Shown: positions 10,958-21,214 of the stretch, one piece after another
Layout of the letters: every line of letters begins with the position of its first letter
Position numbering within the stretch: the stretch's first letter is position 1
Origin: Steroidobacteraceae bacterium
GTDB taxonomy: Bacteria > Pseudomonadota > Gammaproteobacteria > Steroidobacterales > Steroidobacteraceae
Assembly (NCBI GenBank): GCA_025451375.1
Contig: JANWKL010000025.1
Coordinates: forward strand, 1 to 52,400
Length of the DNA stretch: 52,400 nucleotides
Direction of reading: 5' to 3'
The notes under the pieces: generated by a model
What the model was told of the DNA's origin: nothing
Seen by the model: the letters and a program-made list of their open reading frames with translations, nothing else
The model's database searches: none
Made by a program: the position numbers and the translations under genes

Positions 10958-12046
10958 ATGGTCGCAGCCATGCATAAATACGAAGACAGCGGCATCGAGG
11001 GCCCCATCCGCCACGACTGGTCGCGGCAGGAAGTGCAGGCGCTGTTTGCGTTGCCGTTCATCGACCTGCTGCTGCGGGCGCAGGTGGTGCACCGCGCCCA
11101 CCACGAACCCAACACCGTGCAGATGAGCACGCTGCTGTCGATCAAGACTGGCGCCTGTCCGGAGGACTGCGCCTACTGCCCGCAGAGCGTGCGGTACGAG
11201 ACGGGCCTCGACGCCGAAGCGCTGATGAACGTGGCGGCGGTGCGCGAGAGCGCGCAGCGCGCGAAAGAGGCAGGGGCGACGCGGTTTTGCATGGGCGCGG
11301 CGTACCGCTCGCCGAAGGCGAAGGATCTGGCGGTGATCGCGCAGATGATCCGCGAGGTGCGTGCGCTCGGACTCGAGAGCTGCGCCACGCTCGGCATGCT
11401 CACCGGCACCCAGGCCCAGGAGCTGAAGGCAGCGGGCCTCGACTACTACAATCACAACCTCGATACCTCGGCCGAGTTCTACGGCGAGATCATCACCACC
11501 CGCAGCTACCAGGACCGCCTCGACACGCTCGACGCCGTGCGCGCCGCGGGGATGAACGTCTGCTGCGGCGGCATCATCGGCATGGGGGAGACGGTGGCGG
11601 ACCGCGCTGAGCTCCTGCGCACGCTCGCGAATCTCCCCGCGCATCCGGAGAGTGTGCCGGTCAACCAGCTGGTGAAGGTGGCGGGAACACCGCTCGCGGA
11701 TTGCGCGGACGTGGATCCCTTTGACTTCGTGCGCACCATTGCGGTGGCGCGCCTGCTCATGCCGCGCGCACACGTGCGGCTTTCGGCAGGACGCGAGGAG
11801 ATGAGCGATGAGCTGCAGGCGCTGTGCTTCATCGCCGGCGCGAACTCGATCTTCTACGGCGAGAAGCTCCTCACCACCGGCAACCCCGACGTTGCCGCGG
11901 ATCGCGAGCTCTTTGCCCGCCTCGGGCTGAAACCGGAAGTCCCCCCGGCGCCGGACGAGACCCTGGCGAGATCGTCGGCGTCCGCCTCGCCCCCAGGCAC
12001 ACCGGCCGCGGTACCGGCAACGGCAGCTGCAGCGGCGGCTCGCTAA
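10958..12046 (+). CDS. bioB: Biotin synthase
   Basis: BioB is the radical SAM enzyme that inserts sulfur into dethiobiotin, the last step of biotin synthesis. The 362-residue protein has the radical SAM cluster motif CPEDCAYC after [10 protein letters not shown], near residues 60-75. [24 protein letters not shown], the YNHNLDTS segment, [10 protein letters not shown] and [11 protein letters not shown] follow in the canonical order. The last 35 or so residues are Ala/Pro-rich and variable. ATG 10958 and ATG 10970 are both possible starts; the shorter form, starting MHKYEDSG, fits homologues slightly better. It heads bioB-F-H-C-D and lies behind a candidate BirA site. Confidence 0.97.
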   Translation: MVAAMHKYEDSGIEGPIRHDWSRQEVQALFALPFIDLLLRAQVVHRAHHEPNTVQMSTLLSIKTGACPEDCAYCPQSVRYETGLDAEALMNVAAVRESAQRAKEAGATRFCMGAAYRSPKAKDLAVIAQMIREVRALGLESCATLGMLTGTQAQELKAAGLDYYNHNLDTSAEFYGEIITTRSYQDRLDTLDAVRAAGMNVCCGGIIGMGETVADRAELLRTLANLPAHPESVPVNQLVKVAGTPLADCADVDPFDFVRTIAVARLLMPRAHVRLSAGREEMSDELQALCFIAGANSIFYGEKLLTTGNPDVAADRELFARLGLKPEVPPAPDETLARSSASASPPGTPAAVPATAAAAAAR

Positions 12047-12068
12047 CGGCGCAGCCGAGCGCAGTTTC

Positions 12069-13256
12069 GTGAAACGCGCGACCCCGGCACTCGCCGCAGT
12101 GCTGTCGCAGCTCGATGCGGCCCAGTTACGCAGGCACCGCACCACGGTGGAGAGGCGCGCGACACCCGGCAGCCGCGTCGTGCGCCTCGCGGGCGGACGC
12201 GAGCTGACCGACTTCAGCAGCAACGACTATCTGGGGCTTGCGGGTCACCCGGCGCTTAAGGCCGCCATGAGCGAATGCGCGGCGCGCGCCGGCGCGGGCA
12301 GCGGTGCCTCGCACCTGGTGAGCGGTCACGGCCAGGAGCACGCGCAGCTCGAGGAGGAGCTGGCCGCCTTCACCGGCCGCGAGCGAGCGCTCCTCTTCTC
12401 CACCGGTTACATGGCGAACCTCGCCGTGATGACGGTGCTCGCCGGAGGCGGCGAGCGCGTGCTGCTCGATCGGCTCTCCCACGCCTCGCTGATTGACGGC
12501 GCGCGTCTGTCGGGCGCGGCATTCAGGCGTTACCGCCACGCCGACGCGCAGGCAGCGGCGGATCTCGCCGCCGCGGATCCGGGGCATACTTGCCTCATTG
12601 CGACCGATGGGGTGTTCAGCATGGACGGAGACGTCGCGCCACTGGCGCAGCTGGCACACACGGCTCGCTCGCACGGCGCCTGGCTCGTGGTCGATGACGC
12701 GCACGGCCTGGGTGTGCTGGGGGCGACCGGGCGCGGTGCGCTGGAAGTCTTCGGCCTTGATGCCGAGGCGGTGCCGGTCCTGGTCGGTACCCTCGGCAAG
12801 GCCTTCGGATCCTTCGGCGCTTTCGTGGCGGGCTCCGCCTCCCTGATCGAACTTCTGATCCAGAAGGCGCGCACTTATATCTACACGACGGCGCTGCCGC
12901 AGCCAGTGGCGGCAGCCACGCGCGCGGCGCTCAAGGTCGCGCAGGCGGAACCGTGGCGCCGCGAACGCGTGCTCGCGCTCACCGCACGTTTTCGGGCTGC
13001 AGCCGCGGCGGCCGGCGTGCCGCTCAGCGCCTCGACCACGCCCATCCAGCCGATCGTGCTCGGGGATGCGGCCGCGGCACTCAAGGCGCAGCACGCCCTC
13101 GATGAGGCAGGCTTGTGGGTGGTCGCCATCCGGCCGCCGACGGTGCCGCAGGGCGCAGCAAGGCTGCGCGTTACCTTGTCCGCGGCGCACACCGAAGATC
13201 AGGTCGATGAACTGGTGAGGCATCTGGCGCGGGCCTGCGCGGGGGCTGTGCCATGA
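12069..13256 (+). CDS. bioF: 8-amino-7-oxononanoate synthase
   Basis: BioF is a PLP enzyme that condenses pimeloyl-ACP with L-alanine, the first step of the biotin ring pathway. The 395-residue protein carries FSSNDYLGLAGHP near residue 50 and GSGASHLVSGHG near 80. VVDDAHGLGVLG near 205 binds the cofactor, and the Schiff-base lysine is K244 in GTLGKAFGSFGAF. Length and motifs are those of BioF rather than the related Kbl, supported by its place in the operon. It starts at GTG 12069, 22 bp after bioB, and its stop overlaps the bioH ATG. Confidence 0.96.
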   Translation: MKRATPALAAVLSQLDAAQLRRHRTTVERRATPGSRVVRLAGGRELTDFSSNDYLGLAGHPALKAAMSECAARAGAGSGASHLVSGHGQEHAQLEEELAAFTGRERALLFSTGYMANLAVMTVLAGGGERVLLDRLSHASLIDGARLSGAAFRRYRHADAQAAADLAAADPGHTCLIATDGVFSMDGDVAPLAQLAHTARSHGAWLVVDDAHGLGVLGATGRGALEVFGLDAEAVPVLVGTLGKAFGSFGAFVAGSASLIELLIQKARTYIYTTALPQPVAAATRAALKVAQAEPWRRERVLALTARFRAAAAAAGVPLSASTTPIQPIVLGDAAAALKAQHALDEAGLWVVAIRPPTVPQGAARLRVTLSAAHTEDQVDELVRHLARACAGAVP

Positions 13257-14030
13257 CAGCGCTGCACTATGAAATGAGAGGGCGGGGAAAGGACCTGGTG
13301 CTGCTGCACGGCTGGGGCCTGAACCTGGGCGTGTGGGATGAGCTTTCGCGCGCGCTCGCCCGGCGCTTTCGCGTCATCTCGATCGATCTGCCAGGACACG
13401 GCCGCAGTGACTGGGACCCAAGGGCTGTGACGCCGGCGGCACAGGCCTGGCGCGTGCACGAAACCCTCGCGCCCCTGAGCGAGCGTTACTCACTTCTTGG
13501 CTGGTCACTCGGAGGACAGTTTGCCCTGGATCTCGCCGCCGCCATGCCCGCCGGGATCGAGCGCCTGGCGCTCATTGCCACCACGCCGAAGTTTCTCGCG
13601 TCAGCCGGCTGGCGCTGCGGGATGGCGCCCGCGCAATTCACGCGGCTCAGCGACGCCTTGAGCCGCGGACACGATGCGGCGTTCGACGATTTCCTGGCAC
13701 TGTGCGCGCGCGGCAGCGCGCCGCGCACCGCGGCCAGGGTGCAAAAGCAACTGCGGCTCGCGGTTCAGCGGCACGGCGCCGCGCATCCTGAGGCGCTCGC
13801 CAATGGGCTGGAAAGACTCAAGGAGTGCGATCTGCGCTCAGCCCTGCCGCTGCTCAGGGTACCGGCGCTCGTCATCGCCGGCGCAGCGGATCGCATCACG
13901 CGTGCGGCCGCCGCGCGCGCACTGGCCGTGCGTCTCGATGGCGCGCGCTACGTTGAATTCGCGGGCGCGGCTCACGCGCCATTCCTGTCGCACCCGGCGC
14001 GCTTTGCGGCCACGCTCACGCGGTTTCTGC

Positions 14031-14038
<8 letters not shown>
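13253..14038 (+). CDS. bioH: Pimeloyl-ACP methyl ester carboxylesterase
   Basis: BioH is an alpha/beta hydrolase that removes the methyl group from pimeloyl-ACP methyl ester, ending the BioC/BioH route to pimelate. The 261-residue protein has the oxyanion region LLHGWGLNLGVW near residue 20, IDLPGHGRS near 45, and the nucleophile elbow GWSLGGQ near 82. The acid AGAADRI lies near 210 and the histidine GAAHAPF near 240. These, and the size, match BioH. The ATG overlaps the bioF stop (ATGA) and its own end overlaps the bioC GTG by 8 bp, so the middle of the operon is translationally coupled. Confidence 0.94.
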
Positions 14039-15607
<1,569 letters not shown>

Positions 15608-15625
15608 GTTACCATCGGATGCGTC

Positions 15626-16087
15626 GTGGAAGACGAGCCGCTGCGCATCGAGATCCGCCCAAACTGCTCGCTGAGCGTCGGTGGCGCGCGGGTGTTTTTC
15701 GCCAGCGCGTGCCTCGTGCCGTTCGGCATGGGCGGCATACTCGCCTGGAAGGGTTTCTGGCCCATCCTCCCCTTCGCGGGCCTGGAAATGGCGCTGCTCG
15801 CCTGGGCCCTCAAAGTGTCGCTGGAGCGGCGTTTTCACCGCCAGACCATCACCGTAACCGAACGGCAGGTGCGGGTGGAATCGCTCGACGGGACCGGAAA
15901 GTCGCAAGTCGTGTTCCCGCGGCATTGGGCGCAGGTTAAACTTCGGCGCCCCGCGGCGCGCTTGCATCCGAGCCGGCTCACCATCGAGTCGCACGGCCGG
16001 CAATACGAGCTGGGCGGCTTCCTCACGGAAGAGGAGCGGCGTGGACTCGCACTTCGGTTGCAGCGTCACATCGGCCGCATCAAGTGA
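15626..16087 (+). CDS. DUF2244 membrane protein of the cytochrome oxidase locus
   Basis: This 153-residue protein of unknown function resembles DUF2244 proteins, which often lie next to cytochrome oxidase subunit genes. Two adjacent hydrophobic helices (about residues 24-40 and 45-65) follow a short polar start that reads RIEIRPNCSLS. The remainder is a basic, beta-rich soluble domain of about 85 residues, ending ELGGFLTEEERR and LALRLQRHIG. The start is GTG 15626, 18 bp after bioD, and coxB begins 39 bp downstream. Position suggests a role in oxidase biogenesis, but the sequence does not show one. Confidence 0.75.
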   Translation: MEDEPLRIEIRPNCSLSVGGARVFFASACLVPFGMGGILAWKGFWPILPFAGLEMALLAWALKVSLERRFHRQTITVTERQVRVESLDGTGKSQVVFPRHWAQVKLRRPAARLHPSRLTIESHGRQYELGGFLTEEERRGLALRLQRHIGRIK

Positions 16088-16126
16088 GAGTCTTTCGGAA
16101 CGCTACGCTGTAAGGGCACGACAATA

Positions 16127-17017
16127 ATGACGATTCGCGCAAAGCTCGCCTCTCTCGCCAGCGCCTTCGCTGCGGCCTCCATCACGCTCCCGGCTCACGC
16201 CCATGAGGACGGCGGCTCCGGCTGGAGCCAGCTCAACATGACCCAGGGCGTCACGGACATCAGCCGTAAGATCTACGACCTGCACATGCTGATCTTCTGG
16301 GTCTGCGTGATCATCGCGGTGATCGTTTTCGGGGTGATGATCTACTCGATCATCAGCTTCCGTAAATCCAGGGGCGCGATTCCCGACATCACCCTGGTGC
16401 ACAACACCAAGGTCGAGGCAGTCTGGACCACGGTGCCGGTGATCATCCTCATCGCCATGGCGGTGCCGGCGGCCAAGACCCTGGTGGAAATCGAAGACAC
16501 CACGAAAACCGAGCTCACCATCAAGGTGACCGGCTTCCAGTGGGGCTGGCAGTACGACTACCTCGATGACGGTGTGGCTTTCTACTCGCACCTCGACCGC
16601 AAGAGCAACAAGGCGCGGGAACTGCTCTCGGGCATCGACCCGAATTCAGTCGAACACTATCTCCTGAACGTCGACCACCCGCTGGTCGTCCCGGTGGACA
16701 CCAAGGTGCGCCTGCTGGTCACGGGCGCCGATGTCATCCATTCCTGGTGGGTGCCGGACTTCGGCGTGAAGAAAGACGCGATTCCCGGCTTCGTGAACGA
16801 GGCGTGGTTCCGCGTGGACGCCGACAAGGCCGGGCTGTACCGCGGCCAATGCGCGGAGCTGTGCGGTCGCGACCACGGCTTCATGCCCATCGTGGTGGAT
16901 GCGCGCTCCAAGGCGGATTTCGCGGCGTGGCTGAAGAACACCGCCGCGCAGCAGAAGCAGACGGCCCAGGCTGCTGACACCACGGCGAGCCTAAGCGCTC
17001 CCGCCAGCGCTCACTGA
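16127..17017 (+). CDS. coxB: Cytochrome c oxidase subunit II
   Basis: Subunit II of the aa3-type oxidase receives electrons from cytochrome c through the binuclear CuA centre. The 296-residue precursor has a signal peptide (about residues 1-25, ending PAHAHE) and two membrane helices (about 50-75 and 95-115). VTGFQWGWQYDY near 140 is the aromatic electron-entry region. The CuA ligands are complete: HSWWVPDFGVK near 205, then CAELCGRDHGFM near 245. An Ala/Thr/Ser-rich tail of about 30 residues follows, and no cytochrome c domain is fused. It opens the coxB-coxA-x-ctaG-coxC run. Confidence 0.97.
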   Translation: MTIRAKLASLASAFAAASITLPAHAHEDGGSGWSQLNMTQGVTDISRKIYDLHMLIFWVCVIIAVIVFGVMIYSIISFRKSRGAIPDITLVHNTKVEAVWTTVPVIILIAMAVPAAKTLVEIEDTTKTELTIKVTGFQWGWQYDYLDDGVAFYSHLDRKSNKARELLSGIDPNSVEHYLLNVDHPLVVPVDTKVRLLVTGADVIHSWWVPDFGVKKDAIPGFVNEAWFRVDADKAGLYRGQCAELCGRDHGFMPIVVDARSKADFAAWLKNTAAQQKQTAQAADTTASLSAPASAH

Positions 17018-17052
17018 TCAGACAGAAAACTTAAAGCTTTAAGAGAACCGAA

Positions 17053-18663
17053 ATGGCAGACGAGCTCGCACACGCCGCCGCGCACGACGACGACCACGAC
17101 CACAAGCCCCACGGCTGGCGTCGCTGGGTCTACGCGACCAACCACAAGGACATCGGCACGATGTACCTGATCTTCGCCTGCACGATGTTCTTCATCGGCG
17201 GCGGCGCGGCGATGCTCATTCGCCTGGAGCTCTTTCAGCCGGGTCTGCAGTTCTTCGATCCCCAGTTCTTCAACTCCCTGACTACCATGCACGCGCTCAT
17301 CATGATCTTCGGCGCGATCATGCCCGCGTGGACGGGGCTCGCGAACTGGATGATCCCCATGCAGGTGGGGGCACCGGACATGGCGCTGCCGCGCCTGAAC
17401 AACTTCAGCTTCTGGATCCTCCCCTTCGCGTTCACCCTGCTCCTGTCGTCGTTCTTCGTGCCGGGCGGCGCGCCGGCGGGCGGCTGGACCATGTATCCGC
17501 CGCTGGTGCTGCAGACCGGGTCGTCCTTTCCGATGCTGATCTTCGCCGTCCACCTCATGGGCGCCTCCTCGATCCTGGGCGCGATCAACGTGGTGGTCAC
17601 CATCATGAACATGCGCGCGCCGGGCATGACGCTGCTGCGCATGCCGATGTTCGTGTGGACCTGGCTGATCACCGCCTATCTTCTGATCGCGGTGATGCCG
17701 GTGCTGGCGGGAGCGGTGACCATGCTGCTCACCGATCATTTCTTCGGCACCACCTTCTTCACCGCCGCCGGCGGCGGCGACCCGGTGATGTTCCAGCATA
17801 TCTTCTGGTTCTTCGGTCACCCGGAGGTCTACATCCTCATCCTGCCGGCCTTCGGCATCGTGTCGGAGATCATCCCGACCTTCTCCAGGAAGCCGCTGTT
17901 CGGCTACGAGGCGATGGTGTACGCGGTGGCCTCGATCGCGTTTCTGTCCTTCATCGTGTGGGCGCACCACATGTTCACGGTCGGCATGCCGCTCGCCGCC
18001 CAGCTGTTCTTCATGCTCTCCACCATGCTGATCGCCGTACCCACCGGGGTGAAGGTGTTCAACTGGACGGCGACGATGTGGAAGGGCTCGCTGTCGTTCG
18101 AGCCGCCGATGCTGTTCGCGCTCGCGTTCCTGTTCCTGTTTTCCATCGGCGGCTTCTCCGGGCTCATGCTCGCGATGGTGCCGGCGGACTACCAGTACCA
18201 GGACACCTACTTCGTGGTGGCGCATTTCCACTACGTGCTGGTGCCGGGCTCGATCTTCGGCATCATGGCCGGTGTCTACTACTGGCTGCCGAAGTGGACC
18301 GGCAACATGTACGACCTGAAGCTCGCCACCTGGCACTTCTGGCTGTCGGCGATTTTCGTGAACGTGCTGTTCTTCCCGCAGCACTTCCTGGGGCTCGCGG
18401 GCATGCCGCGCCGCATCCCCGACTACGCGGTGCAGTTCACCGACTGGAACATGGTGTCCTCGATCGGCGGGTTTGCCTTCGGGCTGTCGCAGCTCTTGTT
18501 CCCGTACATCATCTGGAAGTGCGCCCGCGGCGGCGTGCGCGTCGGCAACAAGGCCTGGGAGGGCGCGCACGGACTGGAGTGGGAGCTGCCCTCACCGGCG
18601 CCTTACCACTCCTGGACGACGGCCCCGTCGGATGCAGTCATCGCGCGCGGGGCGGCGCACTGA
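17053..18663 (+). CDS. coxA: Cytochrome c oxidase subunit I (A1-type aa3)
   Basis: This 536-residue, 12-helix catalytic subunit carries heme a and the heme a3-CuB oxygen-reducing site. The start MADELAHAAAHDDDHDH gives a His/Asp-rich N-terminus before WVYATNHKDIGTMYL. TMHALIMIFGAIMP holds a heme a ligand, and APDMALPRLNN the D-channel Asp and Asn. GHPEVYILILPAFG holds a CuB His, the cross-linked Tyr and the D-channel Glu that marks type A1 heme-copper oxidases. WAHHMFTVG gives CuB ligands, TGVKVFNW the K-channel Lys, and VVAHFHYVL the heme ligands. The stop overlaps the next start as TGATG. A type A1 enzyme with all channel residues is supported. Confidence 0.98.
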   Translation: MADELAHAAAHDDDHDHKPHGWRRWVYATNHKDIGTMYLIFACTMFFIGGGAAMLIRLELFQPGLQFFDPQFFNSLTTMHALIMIFGAIMPAWTGLANWMIPMQVGAPDMALPRLNNFSFWILPFAFTLLLSSFFVPGGAPAGGWTMYPPLVLQTGSSFPMLIFAVHLMGASSILGAINVVVTIMNMRAPGMTLLRMPMFVWTWLITAYLLIAVMPVLAGAVTMLLTDHFFGTTFFTAAGGGDPVMFQHIFWFFGHPEVYILILPAFGIVSEIIPTFSRKPLFGYEAMVYAVASIAFLSFIVWAHHMFTVGMPLAAQLFFMLSTMLIAVPTGVKVFNWTATMWKGSLSFEPPMLFALAFLFLFSIGGFSGLMLAMVPADYQYQDTYFVVAHFHYVLVPGSIFGIMAGVYYWLPKWTGNMYDLKLATWHFWLSAIFVNVLFFPQHFLGLAGMPRRIPDYAVQFTDWNMVSSIGGFAFGLSQLLFPYIIWKCARGGVRVGNKAWEGAHGLEWELPSPAPYHSWTTAPSDAVIARGAAH

Positions 18664-18815
18664 TGCCGCAGCAGACCCTCAGCGCCCCGACGGCCGCGCC
18701 TGCCGAGGCTGAGCGGCGCCGCAGCGTGCGGCGTACGGCTATCGTGTTCACGCTCATCGCCGCCGGGTTCTATTTCGGCTTCATTGTCATGATGCTGGTG
18801 CGTGGCTCGAAATGA
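18663..18815 (+). CDS. 50-residue single-helix cytochrome oxidase small protein
   Basis: This very small gene fills the space between coxA and ctaG with no gap: its ATG overlaps the coxA stop (TGATG) and its TGA overlaps the ctaG ATG (ATGA). The peptide has a polar N-terminus rich in A, P, E and R, a basic RRRSVRRTA stretch, one hydrophobic helix (about residues 27-45, [19 protein letters not shown]) and a short RGSK end. That topology and place match the cytochrome oxidase small assembly proteins found between ctaD and ctaG in proteobacteria. The tight coupling on both sides is the best evidence that it is translated. The function is inferred from context. Confidence 0.8.
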   Translation: MPQQTLSAPTAAPAEAERRRSVRRTAIVFTLIAAGFYFGFIVMMLVRGSK

Positions 18816-19357
18816 ACGAGCTGCAGCGCGCCAACCGCAACATGACCTGGAAACTGCTCGCCATCGCGGCCGGCAGCTTCGGGTTCGGGTTTGCGCTGGT
18901 GCCACTGTACAACGTGCTGTGCTCGGTCACCGGCTACGGCGACCAGGCGAAACTGCTCGAGAAGGTCAGCGTCATCGAGCACCCGGACGTCGGCCGCACC
19001 GTGACGGTCGAGTTCCTGACGGACGTGGCGAGCAGTGGCGAGTGGGAGTTCCGCCCCGTGAAGCGCCGCATCCAGGTGCACCCCGGTGAGCTCTACACGG
19101 CCGAGTTCTACGCCCACAACCTCACCGGCCGCGACACCGTCGCGCAGGCGGTACCCAACATCTCCCCGTCGGAAGTGGCGGCGTACTTCCACAAGACCGA
19201 ATGCTTCTGTTTCAAGCCGCAGCATTTCGATGTCAATGAGGGGCGCAACATGCCGGTGCGTTTCATCATCGATCCGGCGATGCCCTCGCACATCGACCTC
19301 ATCACGCTCGCCTACACGTTCTATGACGAATCCTCGCGCGTCACGCAGCGGCGCTAG
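18812..19357 (+). CDS. ctaG: Cytochrome c oxidase assembly protein CtaG/Cox11
   Basis: Cox11/CtaG delivers copper to the CuB site of subunit I. The 181-residue protein has one N-terminal membrane anchor (about residues 12-32, reaching [14 protein letters not shown]) and a periplasmic immunoglobulin-like domain. The copper-binding cysteines are present in [10 protein letters not shown] near residue 130. [30 protein letters not shown] and [12 protein letters not shown] are family-typical. The ATG overlaps the stop of the 50-residue membrane peptide, and coxC follows after 31 bp. All expected metal-binding residues are visible. Confidence 0.97.
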   Translation: MNELQRANRNMTWKLLAIAAGSFGFGFALVPLYNVLCSVTGYGDQAKLLEKVSVIEHPDVGRTVTVEFLTDVASSGEWEFRPVKRRIQVHPGELYTAEFYAHNLTGRDTVAQAVPNISPSEVAAYFHKTECFCFKPQHFDVNEGRNMPVRFIIDPAMPSHIDLITLAYTFYDESSRVTQRR

Positions 19358-19388
19358 GGTCCTCGCTCGCTAAAGAAAGCCTAACGCC

Positions 19389-20270
19389 ATGTCCAACGCA
19401 CCCGACAGCAGCAGCTACTACATCCCGCACGACAGCCCGTGGCCGATCCGCGGCTCGGTGGCGCTGTTCTGCATAATGATCGGCGCCGTCGCCTACCTGA
19501 ACGAATGGACGGGGTTGTGGTCGTTCGCGCCGGGCGCGGTGCTGCTGGCGTACCTGCTGTTTGGGTGGTTTTCGACCGTCATCGGCGAGAGCCAGCGTGG
19601 CACGTTCAACAACCAGGTCGACCACTCGTTCCGCATGGGAATGATGTGGTTCATTTTTTCCGAGGTGATGTTCTTCGCGGCGTTCTTCGGCGCGCTGTTC
19701 TACGCCCGCATGCTGTCGGTACCGTGGCTCGGCGGTCAGGGCGTGAAGGTGTTCACCAACTTCGTCCTGTGGCCGGGCTTCGAAGCTTTGTGGCCCACCA
19801 ACGGCCCAGGGCACGTCGGTGGCCGCGCCGACTCGACCTTCGGCATCATCCCGGCGATCGGCATCCCGGCGCTCAACACCATGATCCTGCTGACGAGCGG
19901 CCTCACCGTAACGCTGGCGCATCACGCGCTGCGCGCCGGCCAACGCGGCAAGCTCACCTTGTTCCTGGGGCTGACTTTCCTCCTGGGATTCACCTTCGTC
20001 GGCTTCCAGGCGCATGAGTACGGCGAGGCCTACCGGCAGCTCGGCCTGCGTCTTTCGACCGGCATCTACGGCTCAACCTTCTTCATGCTGACCGGCTTCC
20101 ACGGCCTGCACGTGACGATCGGCGCGATCATGCTGCTGGTCATCTGGCTGCGGGTGCTGCGCGGGCATTTCACGCCTGAGAAGCATTTCGCGTTCGAGGC
20201 GGTCGCCTGGTACTGGCACTTCGTCGACGTGGTGTGGCTCGGCCTGTTCATCTTCGTCTATTGGCTATAG
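19389..20270 (+). CDS. coxC: Cytochrome c oxidase subunit III
   Basis: Subunit III is the seven-helix, cofactor-free subunit that stabilises the oxidase and supports proton uptake. The 293-residue product starts YYIPHDSPWPIRGS after a short polar leader. It contains FRMGMMWFIFSEVMFFAAFF near 85 with the conserved Glu, HHALRAGQRGK near 185, GFTFVGFQAHEY near 205, TGFHGLHVTIGAI near 240, and ends VAWYWHFVDVVWL. It is the last structural gene of the operon. Its final 13 bases overlap the convergent DUF2909 gene. Confidence 0.97.
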   Translation: MSNAPDSSSYYIPHDSPWPIRGSVALFCIMIGAVAYLNEWTGLWSFAPGAVLLAYLLFGWFSTVIGESQRGTFNNQVDHSFRMGMMWFIFSEVMFFAAFFGALFYARMLSVPWLGGQGVKVFTNFVLWPGFEALWPTNGPGHVGGRADSTFGIIPAIGIPALNTMILLTSGLTVTLAHHALRAGQRGKLTLFLGLTFLLGFTFVGFQAHEYGEAYRQLGLRLSTGIYGSTFFMLTGFHGLHVTIGAIMLLVIWLRVLRGHFTPEKHFAFEAVAWYWHFVDVVWLGLFIFVYWL

Positions 20271-20488
20271 CCGCCTTGCAGCGGGTGCGGCGAGATGAGT
20301 CCGAAGTACCAGGCGATCATCAGCAGGGCAAACAAGGCGAGCGACACCACGATGCGGATGGTCAGCGCCCGCGCCAGCCGTTGGGAGTCGTCGGCGCCCC
20401 CGCGCGCAAGATGAAACAGCCCCGAGCCGAGACTCGCGACGATCACCGCCAGCGCGACAAGCACGAACAACCAGACGACGCGGTCCAT
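20258..20488 (-). CDS. DUF2909-type twin-transmembrane protein
   Basis: This 76-residue protein has two hydrophobic helices (about residues 4-27 and 45-66, the second reading VVSLALFALLMIAWYFG) joined by a polar loop (RGGADDSQRLARAL). The layout matches the DUF2909 family, which is repeatedly found between coxC and SURF1 in proteobacteria. It is convergent with coxC, overlapping its end by 13 bp, and divergent from SURF1. The function is unknown. A role in cytochrome oxidase assembly is suggested by position only. Confidence 0.8.
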   Translation of the reverse strand: MDRVVWLFVLVALAVIVASLGSGLFHLARGGADDSQRLARALTIRIVVSLALFALLMIAWYFGLISPHPLQGGYSQ

Positions 20489-20545
20489 GGCGAGGGTAGT
20501 GTACCTAAGTCGTTCGCGCCCACGGCGGGCTTCAGCGCGCTCGCA

Positions 20546-21214
20546 TTGTTCCTGTGCGCGTTATTCATCTGCCTCGGGGTGTGGCAGTGGCGTCGCGGCG
20601 GCGTGCGGCAGGAAGAATGGTCGCGCTTTGCGCGCGGCACCGACGCGCTCGTGGCTTTAGGCGACCACGGCCTCGACCAACTGCCGCTGTTCCAGCACGT
20701 GAGTGTCAGCGGCACGCTCGATGGCGCACATCAGTTCCTGCTCGACAACCGCACACATCGGGGTACCGCCGGCTACGAAGTCCTCACCCCGTTAAGGCGC
20801 GCCGCCGGGCGCACCTTGCTGGTCGATCGCGGCTGGGTGCCATTCAGCGGTTCGCGCCGCACGCTGCCTGACATCGCGCTCGCAAACGTCGCGGTGCTCA
20901 CGCTCACCGGGCGCGCCGCCCGGTTGCCGAGCGCCGGACTTGCCGCAGGCCGCGCTGCGCCCAACCCCGCAGACCCGTGGCCCAAGGTCACGAGTTACCC
21001 GAGTGCCGCCGAGCTGGCCGCGGCTCTCGGGGCGCCGCTGGAAGCGCGCGTCGTGCTGCTGGACCCCGAGGCGCCACACGGGTACGTCCGGGACTGGCAG
21101 CCGCCGGGCATCTCGCCGCTGCGAAATTTCTCCTATGCCATCCAGTGGTGGTGTTTCGCGGCACTAGCCCTGGTCCTGTGGGCCGTCATGAGCCGCAAGA
21201 GCCGCAGCGCGTGA
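20546..21214 (+). CDS. SURF1-family cytochrome oxidase biogenesis protein (start uncertain)
   Basis: SURF1/Shy1 proteins are inner-membrane factors that help insert heme a into subunit I. The frame has the family pattern: an N-terminal helix ending ICLGVWQWRR, QFLLDNRTHRGTAGYEVLTP near residue 65, LLVDRGWVPFSGSRR, and a C-terminal helix in YAIQWWCFAALALVLW. The start is a problem. The conserved frame seems to begin near 20501 (PKSFAPTAGFSAL), but no ATG, GTG or TTG lies in frame there. TTG 20546 is the first standard start but truncates the helix, while ATG 20411 lies antisense to the DUF2909 gene. The stop overlaps the next GTG by four bases. Confidence 0.85.
   Translation: MFLCALFICLGVWQWRRGGVRQEEWSRFARGTDALVALGDHGLDQLPLFQHVSVSGTLDGAHQFLLDNRTHRGTAGYEVLTPLRRAAGRTLLVDRGWVPFSGSRRTLPDIALANVAVLTLTGRAARLPSAGLAAGRAAPNPADPWPKVTSYPSAAELAAALGAPLEARVVLLDPEAPHGYVRDWQPPGISPLRNFSYAIQWWCFAALALVLWAVMSRKSRSA

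Noticed and set aside
10307-12223. 638-codon open frame on the minus strand across dgkA and bioB
   Set aside because: Antisense to bioB, whose motifs are unambiguous. The translation is Arg/His/Ala-rich without domains, as expected for antisense frames in GC-rich DNA.
17011-18570. 519-codon open frame on the minus strand across coxA
   Set aside because: Antisense to cytochrome oxidase subunit I; His/Glu/Arg-rich low-complexity translation with no family features.
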